Shown in pieces: positions 12,722 through 23,485 of a stretch of 64,000 nt of DNA. Position 1 is the stretch's first letter; each line of letters starts with the position of its first letter. Source of the stretch: Fomitopsis serialis (lineage: Eukaryota; Basidiomycota; Agaricomycetes; Polyporales; Fomitopsidaceae); assembly GCF_022376445.1 (NCBI RefSeq), contig NW_025954962.1, forward strand, positions 372,001 through 436,000, given 5' to 3'. The notes below the pieces were generated by a model. It searched no databases and was not told where the DNA came from. It saw only the letters and a list, made by a program, of their open reading frames with translations. Made by a program: the position numbers and the translations under genes.

Positions 12722-14750
12722 CTAGTCAGACCTACGCATCTGAAGGTCGCCCATAGCCGGCACATGCAGAGTGCGCTGCTCCATTCGTCCCTGCTCCCAC
12801 CCTTCCGTGCTGCCTGTGAAGTAGACGAGATTGGTAGGGGCACCGTGATGCATTCCCCAGTCGTCATCCCGACCCAATACGCATAACAGCTCATGTGTTT
12901 CAGGCCGTTCACGGGCGGCGTTCCTGTGTCCAAGCTGCGTTTGTTCAAGTCAGACAAGGTTTCAGGAACCATGCCGGGCGAGACGCACCGCAATTCGTCC
13001 CGCCGACCGGTCGGACGCAGGGCGAACCGTTTCTTGCGCTTACCCTGAACGACCTCCGGGGGCCCGTTGAATGCGTTGAACGTATCCATCGCATTGGTCC
13101 CGTTAGCACAAGCTCCTCCACGAAGAGCGTCCCACGGTCAACCGTGATCGTTGCAGAGCTGTCCCCGTCCGAGCTTCTCCAATGACCGACGTACATGGCT
13201 GTTGCGAGCTCCGCGAGTGCGCGGTCAACGTACGGCTGTACGATCTCGAAGATGTGGTAGGTGATCTGGGCAGCGTCCATGTATGCCCCGGCCATGAAGA
13301 CCACGACGCCGTAAGACGTGCCGGGGTGTATGGCGATGGCGCTGTGGTAGTTTACAACTCTCCCACTGCGAGCCCGAATGGTGACCGGTTAGCCTTACGA
13401 GTTGACGTCACAAGGAGCCCAAACACTCACGTTTCCAGTAGATCCTGCGCAACCTGTGATTTGAGTCCATCGCCTTGATTATTTCCCAGATGAGTCCCAA
13501 TTCTGTCCAGTCGTCCTCTTCGAAGGAGTGCGTAGCGTGAAGCCAGTTGCGCATCGAATATGGCGTGAGGACACTCTTGGGATGGCGAGGGTTGAGAAGC
13601 GTCGATGTGAAGGTAATCGCGTCGGAGAGCGAGCACCATTGCCCCCCTGCGGCGTTCATAGCATCCAAGAAGTCGAAGTCCTGGGGATATCATGAGCAGG
13701 GTCATAGACTGGACAGTGCAATGACCGGTATTGCTTGGTGCTTACGACGATAGAAGTTTCAAACGAAGGTACGACCAGTAGATGTTTATTTTCCTCAGTC
13801 GCCAAGAAATGGCTACCATTTAGAGCCATAGGATCAAACACATCGCGCTTCACGATATCAGCATATTGGGTGGGCTCCCCGCTGGGATCACTCGAAGCAA
13901 GACGGTTTGCAGCGACGAGCGCAGGTCCCAATACGCCCGTCGCAGCATTGGAATATGATGGATAGAGGCCTGGGGGATACACCAAACGATTGATAGCCAC
14001 GGAGTCCAAAACAGCGTCGATGGTAGGAAAGGGCAGCCCGTTTGTTGGAGGGGCACCGGCTCCGTCTACTGATGAGGGCCATTGGGAGACGTCACCGGGA
14101 GGCCAATCATGACCCAGTCCAGACATATGGGTGGCAAGGTGGCGGAGAGTAATTGGCTCTTCCTCCAGAAATGGTCCTGCATTGTCAGGCGAATACCCAT
14201 CCAGCCGATACGCGAAGTCGGGTAGGTACTTCGATACCGGATCGTCCCTAATGGGGTTCGGTGAGTATGATCCAACTCAACATCTACCTTACTGATGCTC
14301 ACCACGACAGAGCACCTCTCTGCTTGAGGACGTGTGCCTCAACAGCCTCAAACAACTTCGACACGCTCGCCATTCGGTACATCGCATGGCTGCTGGTGAG
14401 CGGCGATGACTCGCGGTCGGCGTCCGAGCCGTTATTCCTAGCTTCCCTAGGTTGTTCTCGTAAATCGCACCTTGCGATGTCACTACGGCGACAGAAATGC
14501 TCTCTATGTCGCCTCCGCCTGACTGAAAGCGGTCGCGCAGATACGCATCCACTTTCGCCGCAGCCTCTTGCATCAACGGGTGAGAAGCCGATGGTGGCGA
14601 CTCTTGGAACAGGTCGGGCAGGAAAGGGTAGCAATTCAGCGATGCGGGTGTCGTCTTGAACGCGACTTCTGCTGTCCAGTGCCGTCCATACTGCACGAAC
14701 GTTGCGGCGAGGGCGGAGACTGTTGTAGACAAGGCTTGGACGCCAAACAT
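12722..14750 (-). CDS. Beta-lactamase/transpeptidase-like serine hydrolase (four frame breaks)
   Basis: Member of the class C beta-lactamase/transpeptidase-like hydrolase family common in basidiomycetes. Exons on the minus strand: 14750-14303, 14247-13746, 13680-13431 and 13365-12722. The catalytic SxxK motif is in YRMASVSKLF and the YxN motif in YPSYSNAATG. The C-terminal lipocalin-like part includes ATITVDRGTLFVEELVL. The N-terminus is a possible secretion signal or membrane anchor (MFGVQALSTTVSALAATF). One base is missing near 14437, 13358, 13100 and 12869, mostly in G runs on the coding strand. With four bases restored the length becomes 615 codons plus stop. The substrate is unknown; the family includes esterases, peptidases and D-amino-acid hydrolases. 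Confidence 0.78.
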
Positions 14751-14785
14751 CGCTACGGTTGACGCAAACGAGACGTGTTCTCCTG

Positions 14786-14793
14786 TTATAAAT
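14786..14793 (-). promoter_or_regulatory. TATA-like element of the beta-lactamase-family gene
   Basis: On the minus strand this reads ATTTATAA, about 36 bp before the ATG at 14750, where a TATA element would be expected for a short leader. Confidence 0.45.
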
Positions 14794-16504
14794 GCGTCTC
14801 GGATAGGCGCAGCCCTAGATCGTCGCCGAGTGAGTGTCTCAGCGATATGATCCCGGCTCTCCGCGGATGGTTTAGTGCCAGTGCCTCCCGAAGTTGACTC
14901 TCAGCTTGTCTTCCGGTTGCCGGGAGTACATATACACCCAAAGGAGTGCCCGTAGACTGAGTAGAGCGAGACAAGTTCTGCCATTGCGAGCAGCCGCCAA
15001 TGCGTACACGAATAGTGTTTCGTGGGAAGCGTGTTCAAGTTGTGCGTCGACTCTCGAGCGTCGAGCTGAGGACGACCACGGCGCGATCACATGGCACATT
15101 GACCGTGAAACGCGCGTCGGCACGCGTCGACCCGACGACCGTGACTCTCAGTCAAGGTCACAATTCTTGCCCATAACTGGCAAGCTCATGCACTCGTCCT
15201 TGTTCTCGCCATTACGACGCCTCCGAAGCCCTCCTCACTGTGTTGAAGACAGTCGTTGATAGCTCATATAAACCTCTGTACTGCTTGCAAGGTCCTCCAC
15301 GATGTTCCCCGGTCGCTACTGCGTTCTGTTGCCATCTAGCATCCAGACGGATTTCGCGGCATGCCGCACATGCCTGGTAGACTTTCCAGCAGTCAATCAC
15401 ACTGGCGGCTTTGCCTTGTTGGAATCGCTGTTACCGCACGGTCCGCACAGCGTGCTGTAAATCAAAACCGCTGTGTCCGTCGCAATCCGTTTAGTTCATC
15501 GGCGCCATGATGTGACAGCATATGTGGATCCGTGTGGACGAGTGAGACCATCAAATTACCGTAGCTCGGCTTACTCACCAAGTCTGCGAAAGGTGCGTGG
15601 TACGTACCAACTCTGGCAGTCTTGTAGCGAGGCAGTCTACGTGGCTAGCCTCCGCCGCTCGAATCCAGACATATGTACACTCCCTGTTACGTGTTATACA
15701 CAGGATCTGTGAACCTGTTCTCCGAGTCTACTTCCTCAGACCTCCGACTCGGAGATGCTGTTATTGATGGAAGATCCGCTCGGCGATGATTCAGTGATGT
15801 ACAACAGTACTGCAGATGATGAGTACTTGCTGTCTTCATAGTTTCAAGTTCAACTAATTCCATGTTGCTAGACCTCGAGCGCGAAAGTACGCACAGGTGG
15901 AGTGTGTCGAACTTCTGTTACGTGCGAAGAGACAAGGGCTATCTGCGAAGGCAAGGTGAGTCGAGCATTACAACATGTAGCAGTCAGAACAACGCACTAG
16001 CAGGTGAGTGAAGCTTAAGCACGCACGTTTGGCTGAGGGCGAGGAGCGGCCGTTCCGGGCATTTGTTGTTTATTACCTTTATTGCCACTGAGGGCGGAGC
16101 CCTATGTAGATGTTACACACTCTAGGTCTTATCGAGTCTCCTGGCCGTTGTCGCGCATCGCCGCTCCGGGCATGTCGGGAGTCCGAGGGGTGGAAGGGCA
16201 GTGACCGCGCCCGCCCAAGTCGTTGTGACCGCGCCTCAGTGATCATACAGAGAACTCTGGACAACAATAAGGACACCGGCTTCGTCACTTCGTGATATAA
16301 GAGGGCATGGACATGTGTTGTGTCTGTAGCTCTTTCTTCTTCTTCTTCGAGCTCATCATAGGTGCTGGCCAGTGAGTGTCATCATGTATTGTTCCATGAC
16401 CGGCATTAATGCAGGGCTAACATTGAATCCTCACTAGTCTACTTACTTGTGTCCCGCTCACCACACGATAAAGATTCTCCGCCTTCTTGAACGGATCCAC
16501 ATCC
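14794..16504. other. Intergenic region upstream of the secreted repeat protein
   Basis: No gene recognised. The right end holds a TATA-like TATAAGAG at 16296-16303. A probable intron in the untranslated leader of the next gene follows at 16372-16437 (GTGAGT donor, CACTAG acceptor). The rest shows only short, overlapping open frames. Confidence 0.5.
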
Positions 16505-17287
16505 ATGCTCTTCTCTGTGGTGCTCTGCTTGGGTGCTGCCCTCGCCCTGCCGATCAGCGCGTATACCAGGTTGATCTCCACAGGCTAGACTGAGACTGCA
16601 CAGCACTGACAAATGCTCCAGTAACCCAATAATTGACCGCCGTAATGATTTAAACGAGGTATTCGTGCGTGCTCTAGAGGAGGAACTGTTCGCTCGTGGC
16701 GGTGAGCACTGACTGGTTCTCTTATACTAGCTTGTATCAAATTTTGGACAGCAGGTCATAACCCAAACAACAGTCCTTACATTCCGGCAAAGCATCGCCC
16801 GCTCCCAGCTATTCCGGCAAGGCCCCGCCCTCTCCCAGCTACTCCGGCAAGGCCCCGCCCGCTCCCAGTTGCCCCTGCGTTGCGCCCGCCCCGTCATCCA
16901 GTTAATCCTCCCGTCATTCCTCATTCCCCCGTCCATGCTCCCGTCATCCCCCCGTCATCCCCCATTCCCCCGTTCATGCTCCCGTCATTCCCCCCACATT
17001 CCTCATTCCCCCGTCCATGCCCCGTCATCCCCCCTGTAATCCCTCCCAGTCCGGGAATGTCTAGCGCACCACAGCTTCACCATCCCAAACCAGTGAAAGC
17101 TGCTGGCGTCGAGAGACCGAAATGGTTGGACCACTACCGGCGTCGTGAGCTACTCATCCGAGCTCTGGAAGACGAACTGATGCGACGAGTGGTCAATCAA
17201 CCCATCGAGCGTGATTACGACGAGAACCTCTGGGCGCGTGGGTACGATGACTTGTGGACTCGTATGGAGGTGGATGAGCTCGACTGA
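16505..17287 (+). CDS. Secreted proline-rich repeat protein, no known family
   Basis: Exons 16505-16569, 16622-16701 and 16755-17287 give 225 residues with matching phases. It starts with a clear signal peptide (MLFSVVLCLGAALALPISAY). A short acidic helix (NEVFVRALEEELFARGG) follows, then about 100 residues of proline-rich repeats. These include tandem decapeptides of the type PLPAIPARPR and then a run of PVIPP-like units. The C-terminal helix, RRRELLIRALEDELMRR, closely resembles the N-terminal one, so two similar amphipathic helices flank a proline-rich linker. The mature protein has one cysteine (in PRPCPV). I recognise no family or function; an extracellular or cell-wall role is inference only. 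Confidence 0.65.
16781..16870 (+). repeat. 30-bp coding tandem repeat
   Basis: About three diverged 30-bp units inside the secreted-protein gene, each encoding a decapeptide like PLPAIPARPR. Immediately downstream (about 16900-17040) the sequence changes to shorter CCCGTCATCC-type repeats. Confidence 0.85.
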
Positions 17288-18024
17288 GGCACTATTGCGT
17301 GGTTGACTTCGTGATAGCTGGATGTATTGTATATTCTTATTCTCACTGTCGTCGTTGGTGAGATCTTGATACCTGAAAGTCCTATGCGTCGGCTCGCTGC
17401 CCTTCGATGGCACTGCCCGCCGAGCGCTTAATCAATCTGGATCTGGGCATGCAGACATGAGAATGATTTAAAGCTCATTAAAGATTATGTGCACTCTGTT
17501 GTCTTACTGGCTGTTTACATGTGCAACGTCCATAATCTAACAGACGTAAGCACGCCCAGCGGTGTCCTCTGAGTTGCACTGCGTCGCAATTGAGATACCA
17601 TTGCATTCACTGCCGGTAGTACTTGCTACTTGCTACTTGCCGCGGAACGATGTTGTGGATGACGAGCACGTATGAACAGACAAGTCGTCGCGTCCTTGAG
17701 TGGCACTATATTTGAGCTTCACTTGCTATAAATTTATCTCAGCATTGACGTCTTTACAACGGACTACCGTACCGTCAATCGAGCCACGCTCAATCTAGAC
17801 TAGACATGACGCATGCACTTCAATATTCAACTGAGGCCATCAACATAGATGTCATAACCTTACAGTGGGACGTCGATGCCATGAATTGTTCCGAATCTCT
17901 TGGCCGGTACTCCGAATCAGATCTCAAGAGCGACATAATGCGGTGTTTCCCTTGTGGCGTGAGCGCCGCACGGGTTCTTTCAGAACAACAATGATGTGAC
18001 GAGTCAGTATCATGTTCAGACGTT
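17288..18024. other. Intergenic region
   Basis: No gene recognised. A 62-codon plus-strand open frame begins at 17806 but has no family resemblance and no supporting structure. Confidence 0.45.
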
Positions 18025-18408
18025 TCAACGGTCCTGACCACGCTGCTGTGTGATTTTAAGCACAGCGCCACTGCATTCACCTCTGGCATCGTAGTATGGG
18101 CCGCCGGCTCCGTCGGTGAAGCAGAGGTGGTATGAAGGATGCTTCCTCTCGGTACAGCCAGCGCGAAGCATACTGGACAGACCAGCACGGATCCGAGGCA
18201 TGACCGACCCGTCCCCGGGGTGGTCGCAAGATTCGAAAGGCTTTGAAAGATGTGAGCGCTGTGACCAGTGGTTTTGATACTCAATAGGCCCGAACGAGTG
18301 GCCTTCAGTGAACCTTCCTTGACTTCTCCGACCGGATTGTTGCCGATGCATCCGCGTGAGCTCAAGTATGAATCGCCACGAGCTGTACTGAGGTAGTTCG
18401 TGTGACAT
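18025..18408 (-). CDS. Possible hypothetical protein, single exon
   Basis: ATG-initiated open frame of 127 codons with evenly mixed composition, rich in His, Ser and Gly and with four cysteines. No domain is recognised, and a second open frame overlaps it on the same strand. It lies 200 bp downstream of, and on the same strand as, the better supported hypothetical gene at 18607-19100. It may be a separate small gene, a further exon of that gene, or chance. Confidence 0.2.
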   Translation of the reverse strand: MSHELPQYSSWRFILELTRMHRQQSGRRSQGRFTEGHSFGPIEYQNHWSQRSHLSKPFESCDHPGDGSVMPRIRAGLSSMLRAGCTERKHPSYHLCFTDGAGGPYYDARGECSGAVLKITQQRGQDR

Positions 18409-18606
18409 TGCCGTGGGGTACGACTGTCAAAATGCCGTACACACAGCTACGACCTTGGCAGTTTTCATTGTGCTGATACAGAGCCCTCTGTCGTTGACTG
18501 GAAGTTATACTCATTGAGTTAGCATAATCCACGGATATGAATGTCTACATACCTTGCTCTTCGCGTCAGTACCCGCTCGTCTGCTGTACCATTCCCATAC
18601 CTGATC

Positions 18607-19100
18607 CTATCCGAGAAGTGGATCAGAAGGGGGGATGACTCCTCGTCCAGCCACTGTTGTGCTGATCTCGAAGGTCGAGGGAACGATGAGCACTGGTCTG
18701 CACTTGGCATTGAGCTCAACTACGGTGATGCCCGCGTTTAGATCAGGCTTAACACGGTACACGCATGAGCAACGAACTGCCATGGCTTCCTTGCTGCGAA
18801 TACAGCGTACGGTGAAGTAGATCCGCTCGCCGGACTTCGAGCGTGACACCCGCGCAGCGGGATCACTGAGGGACAGCACGTTTACAGCGCGGACACAGAC
18901 TTGAGACGTATTCGATGTCTGTACTCGGGCGAAGACTGGTCAGTAACAACGGGGATGCGCTGTAGGTACAGCAGTCACGTACGTGTGCTATCCTCAAGCT
19001 GTCTCCTTGATGTCGTCCTCCATGATGAATTGCTCGGTTCTTGACTACCATGCGGGACCGTAGTCACTGATAGAGTACCACCGGCATTTCTATCACACAT
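18607..19100 (-). CDS. Hypothetical protein, two exons
   Basis: Exons 19100-18983 and 18935-18607 on the minus strand give 148 residues. The intron has a GTACGT donor and a CCAG acceptor, and the spliced length is an exact multiple of three. The second exon reads as ordinary folded-protein sequence (for example SKSGERIYFTVRCIRSKEAM, then VKPDLNAGITVVELNAKCR), but I recognise no family. The start lies only 109 bp from the start of the divergent adenylating enzyme, with one TATA-like element between them. That suggests possible co-regulation. The 3' end could extend by another intron. Prediction rests on open frame and splice logic only. Confidence 0.4.
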
Positions 19101-19138
19101 GATCCATTATGCCCAAGGCAATGCCACATCGCATGGGC

Positions 19139-19145
19139 TTATAAA
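19139..19145. promoter_or_regulatory. TATA-like element in a 109-bp divergent promoter
   Basis: TTATAAA, containing the palindrome TTATAA. It sits about 39 bp from the minus-strand ATG at 19100 and about 65 bp from the plus-strand ATG at 19210, so it could serve either gene. Confidence 0.5.
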
Positions 19146-19209
19146 CGAGTTCTCACTGCGAGTCATCCTGCAATAATTCTCTCAGCAGTCTACTCGATAC
19201 GACAATCGC

Positions 19210-20942
19210 ATGCCTCTCAGAACACACCTCACAGTCCTCAAGTGGAGCGCAGCTTTATATGCCGACTCCGTTGTTTTCAAAATCCCTAAGACTGTCAGCA
19301 GCAACGGCCAAGCGCAGCACCAGTGGGACGATGTCACATACCGCGACTTCCTCCTCGACGTGGAGAGGTCGGCCCGTTACTGGAAATCCATACTAGCCAA
19401 GGAGAATATCTCACAACGCTCCGTAGTTGGTCTCTGGTGAGACACTTCCCTTTGAACAAGGTTGACGGTCAACCTGACATGAGATGTAGGCTGGGCGGAA
19501 TGACTTACATGGACGTCCTACACATTTACGGCATCGCCAGAGCCGGATTCATCCGCAGCTCTTCTCATTGCGTCTTCCAAGCCCGGAAATTATCTTCGAG
19601 CTCATGCATCGCGCTGGCGCGAAGGCTCTCATCTATGATGTCTCATACGCGTCAATAGTACACGGTTGCTACGTGACAACCCTCACCGCCGTCGACATCT
19701 TCTCTGCCCCAGACGTTCAGGTGTCACTAGCGGCGGTCATCGCACCGGAGAGTCGTGACGACATAGCCATGGTCTTCCACACGTCTGGGTCAACTTCTGG
19801 GTCGCCAAAGCTGGTCACATGTACGTACGGATGGCTGGACACTATCGTGGCAAAGGCAAACACGATCGGTGTACCGTGTCGACCCGGACGGCAAGACGTT
19901 ATCGTCAGCATGTGAGTTCGTCAGTAGTGGTTGACCCCATGCATGATCTAACCACCGTTGACATTAGGGGCAGCATGTGTCACATCGGTCAGACACTCAC
20001 GTTGATCAGTGCACTCCAGCACGGTACCTGCACGATACAGCCTACACAAATCGCATTTTCCTCGGACGAGCTAGTCCAAATGGTTCGTCAGTGTGGATTG
20101 AACCGCCTGATGCAGTTCGCTACATTCCTCTCTATACACCTCCGGAATTCTCGCCATGACCCCAATGTTCTCACCCTTCTGAAAGGCCTTGACGAGGTCT
20201 TATTCGCTGGCCTAGCACTCCCGCAAGAAGACGAGGAATGGGCACGCGTCATGGCCTGCGTCTCAGGAACCTCTTCGGGAACACGGAGTGTGGGGCCATG
20301 TTGATATCCGCGGGCGGTCAGGGCAGCAATTCCCTCTTCCTACGCCCCATCGAAGGCACGAAATATGCCTTCGTCCCTATCACTTCATCTTCCGCCGGAG
20401 ATGAGGCGACGCACTATAACGCCAACACCGTCCTCCTCGAGCTTGTCATCCTTTCCGACTCCGGCGACTGCCCCCATCCTTCGCTTCGCCAAAAAGATGG
20501 GCATTTCCACACGGGGGACCTTTTCAGCGAGGTTGCTCCAGGGAGCTACCTCTTCCGCGGTCGTGATGACGATTGGATCAAGAGCGAAAATTCCCTCCGA
20601 TGCGACACGCGCGCGATCGAAGACAACGTCCGCGCTACATGTGGTGACCTCGTTGCGGAGTGCGTGGTGGTGGGTTACGGGAAACCGTCGCCCGCCTTGT
20701 TTGTTGAGCCAAAGGGCGAAATCGAGGGCGAGAAGCTGAGGAAGGACATTATCCGTCGGACGCGGCATTTCCATTCCAGACGGTACATGCACGAACGGAT
20801 CGTCGACCCGAAGTTCGTCGTAGTCGTTCCGAAGGGCACCTTGCCGAGGACCGCAACCAAGGGTAACATCCGTAGGCGTGCGGTCGAAGAGAAGTTCAAG
20901 ATAGAACTAGATCGCGTGTACGGTACTAACAGCAAGGCCTGA
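19210..20942 (+). CDS. Stand-alone adenylate-forming enzyme (AMP-binding/ANL), paralog 1, two frame breaks
   Basis: ANL-superfamily enzyme that activates a carboxylic acid as acyl-AMP; substrate not predictable. Exons 19210-19436, 19490-19911 and 19968-20942. Core motifs are present in order: the P-loop FHTSGSTSGSPKLV, the aromatic-Thr-Glu region as NLFGNTECGA, HTGDLF, GRDDDWIKSEN, and the C-terminal catalytic-lysine motif PRTATKGNIRR. No carrier or reductase domain follows, so it is not a full NRPS-like reductase in this sequence. One base is missing near 19553 (in a CC that should be CCC) and one near 20247. Restoring both gives 541 residues and a divisible length. It closely resembles the inverted paralog at 30025-31749, which was used to confirm frames. 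Confidence 0.82.
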
Positions 20943-21767
20943 AGTACGCATGAAGCCCTCTCACCGGCGATGTTTGTTCCCACAGAATCGTCTCGATACA
21001 ATACTAATGGTGTATTAGTAATATTGCGCATCCCGTGTCCTACACCATATAACAGAACATACCGTATTTATTCTCTCTGGACGCATGTCGAGTCTTGATA
21101 TCCCCTGTACAGTAGGTGCAGCAATGAAATGCGCATTGCGGACCTGATCAGACATTCACTACGCCCTCAGTGACAATAAGGGATACAAGAACAAATCACA
21201 CTCACGGCAGATGTATTTGCACGACGGCCGCTTGGAATTCGATGTCATGGTCGGCATTTACATGAATAAAATCTGAATAAGTCTCGGAAGCTATGCTGGA
21301 ACGCGCTCCGCTGACGTTCTAGTACTACAGGATCGAAGCAAGGAGAAAACTGCTGAATGCTTCGACCGTGACGTCAAGCTGCAAGTGCGACTCACCTAAG
21401 TCTTCGTGCCGTACGCGCGGCAGGCGCTTGTCCCTGTGGCAATATCGCTAGCGCGTAGATCTTGCTGCCTGCGAGCACACATGCCAACCCTATCCCGCCG
21501 GCAACACAATGATGGATTCCGGAGGTGATGCGTTTTGAGACGGCAGATATCCCGGACTACATCGTGACGATGACAGAAGTCAACCGGTAATTAATGTCTC
21601 AGAGAGCATGTATTTCCGGAAGGTAATGATCCTAACAGCCAACTGCGAAACGAAAACGCTGTAGGTGGACACATGTACCGGCCCCTTCAGCCCACGAGAC
21701 ATCAACATAGAGGCACACGTACACCTCAGTACCCCAATCGCCGCACCGCAAATGCTCTGTGAGCCAT
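20943..21767. other. Intergenic region between convergent genes
   Basis: No gene recognised. It contains the 3' sides of the adenylating enzyme and of XRCC2. Confidence 0.5.
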
Positions 21768-23082
21768 TCACATTTCGTCCGATGTTTTGAAGGCGACGTC
21801 GTCCTCGACGATGCTGAAGGCAAACCGTGTTGCGTGGGCGCTTGCCGGTGTCCTGATCAAGCCTCGGTGGACACCGTTCTGCGCAATGACGGAGCTCCGA
21901 ACAGTGTCCCCTTCGATGTCGAGCAATGCGAGCGATGCAGGGTAGAGTGTTATGTGATGCGTAACTGAGAAGCCTTGCCCAGTCTCCGATGAACTCGAGG
22001 CCTCGTGCGCGCTATCGCCTTGAGCGACGTGGGAGCGAGCGGGCCGACCGAAGACTGCAGCTGAGTAGGTTCTCTGTGGGTGCGGGAGGGCAGAGCATCT
22101 GCATCTGCAGCGTCGAAGGGGGAAGGGAAGGGATGCAAGTGCTGCTTATAGAGTGGATACTGTTGCTCTCCGACGTCAACGGCCCTCCCTAAAGAGTTAA
22201 GGCCCCAGTTGGTCAAGACAGTGAGAGGCCCGCGCATGACACGGACACTTTGTAAAGCGACAATGACTTGACGCAAAGGACTGACGGGTTCCGTGGATAT
22301 CGCATTCCCTGGAGCGGTAAGTCCGGAGGTAGTGCGCCATTGTTCGCCCAGAAATCGGTCGTTCCAGTAGAAGGCGCTCAGGGAGTCGATAGCCAGGAGA
22401 CCGATTTCATACGATCGGAGAGACGGGTGCGTCGAGTGATAATCAGGTAGATGCATCAGAGTCGTAGCCAGATGTGCAGAAGACGATGGCCGAAAAATAT
22501 GCAGTCGAGACAAGCACTGGCCCACCATGTCCTCTAGGGCTTGATCTTCTATGGCAGGTAGTGAGGTGTTCTTCGCGTCGCGTAGGATTTGAGACAGACG
22601 AAAGAGGAGGAGATGGCTAAACCTCTTGACGCTGAACTTGCCATCGGTGTCGAATAGCACCGCGGCACACTCCCATCCCCTGATTTCGACAGAGCTATAC
22701 GCGGAAGGCAAAATGCAAGTAGCTAGCAGATGGTAGAGCAGGTGACTTTTGCCGCTGGCTGCCGGTCCCTGTATTTCCAGAACGTCCCCTCGACTGAGCG
22801 AGATAGGTCGTTGTAAATCGAGGCTGGAGATATGGCCATCCAAGGCAAGAATGCACGTGGAACCGATCGGATAAGCTGTAAACTATGTAAGTTATGAAAG
22901 ACTGACAAAAGAAGTATGAATTGGGCTACGCACCATGTCGAAGGGAAGTCAGAAACTAAGCATACAAGTCAAAGCCAACTCTGCGAGCGTCCCCAAAGCT
23001 GGAAAAGATATTGACTTACGCTCTGCATGGTCTCCGTTGGGACCTGTGCAAGCATTTCATCCGCGGTCGGAAGTGAATCCAT
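21768..23082 (-). CDS. XRCC2: DNA repair protein XRCC2 (RAD51 paralog), one frame break
   Basis: RecA/RAD51-family protein for homologous recombination. Main exon 22875-21768; proposed first exon 23082-23019. The Walker A motif is GPAASGKSHLLYHLL and the Walker B region is LLAIDSLSAFYWNDR, which is nearly diagnostic of XRCC2. A conserved-looking C-terminal block (VTHHITLYPASLAL, then RGLIRTPASAHATRFAF) lies in another frame after a single missing base near 22008. Without that base the protein ends early at 21950; with it the total is 390 residues. The N-terminal exon is less certain: the short segment before STCILALDGHIS is not conserved enough to confirm the splice, and the frame through a GGGG run there is ambiguous. 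Confidence 0.85.
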
Positions 23083-23485
23083 CCTGTGCGCGATCTTGGA
23101 ACGGCTTCGCGTTCGAATATTACGGCGCGCTTCTAGACCTTGTCGACATACGAAGCTGATCCTCCGGTCTCTGGGCGTTCGTAGTGTTCGTCAGCGCGTC
23201 ATAGTGCTTCTTGACCTCGTTGATGATACAATGAAGAGAAAGCCGGATGTGAATGGGCTACTGGATGCACAAGTTCAGGTTGAGGCAGCTGCGGGACAGT
23301 GGGCACGTGGCTGCCACCGCGAGTGATGGACCGTTTTAGCGTGATGCGCTGCCACCAAGCACTGCAGCGGAGGCAGCTTATGCCTTAGCGACCACCTCCT
23401 CTCGCCTCCGTACACTGTTCGACTCCTCCGAGGGCAGGTCCATCCACCTTCGCGTACAACACATCGCGAACGCGTTCACAGCACA
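23083..23485. other. Divergent promoter region between XRCC2 and the coiled-coil gene
   Basis: No gene recognised; about 400 bp carrying the promoters of both neighbours. Confidence 0.5.
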
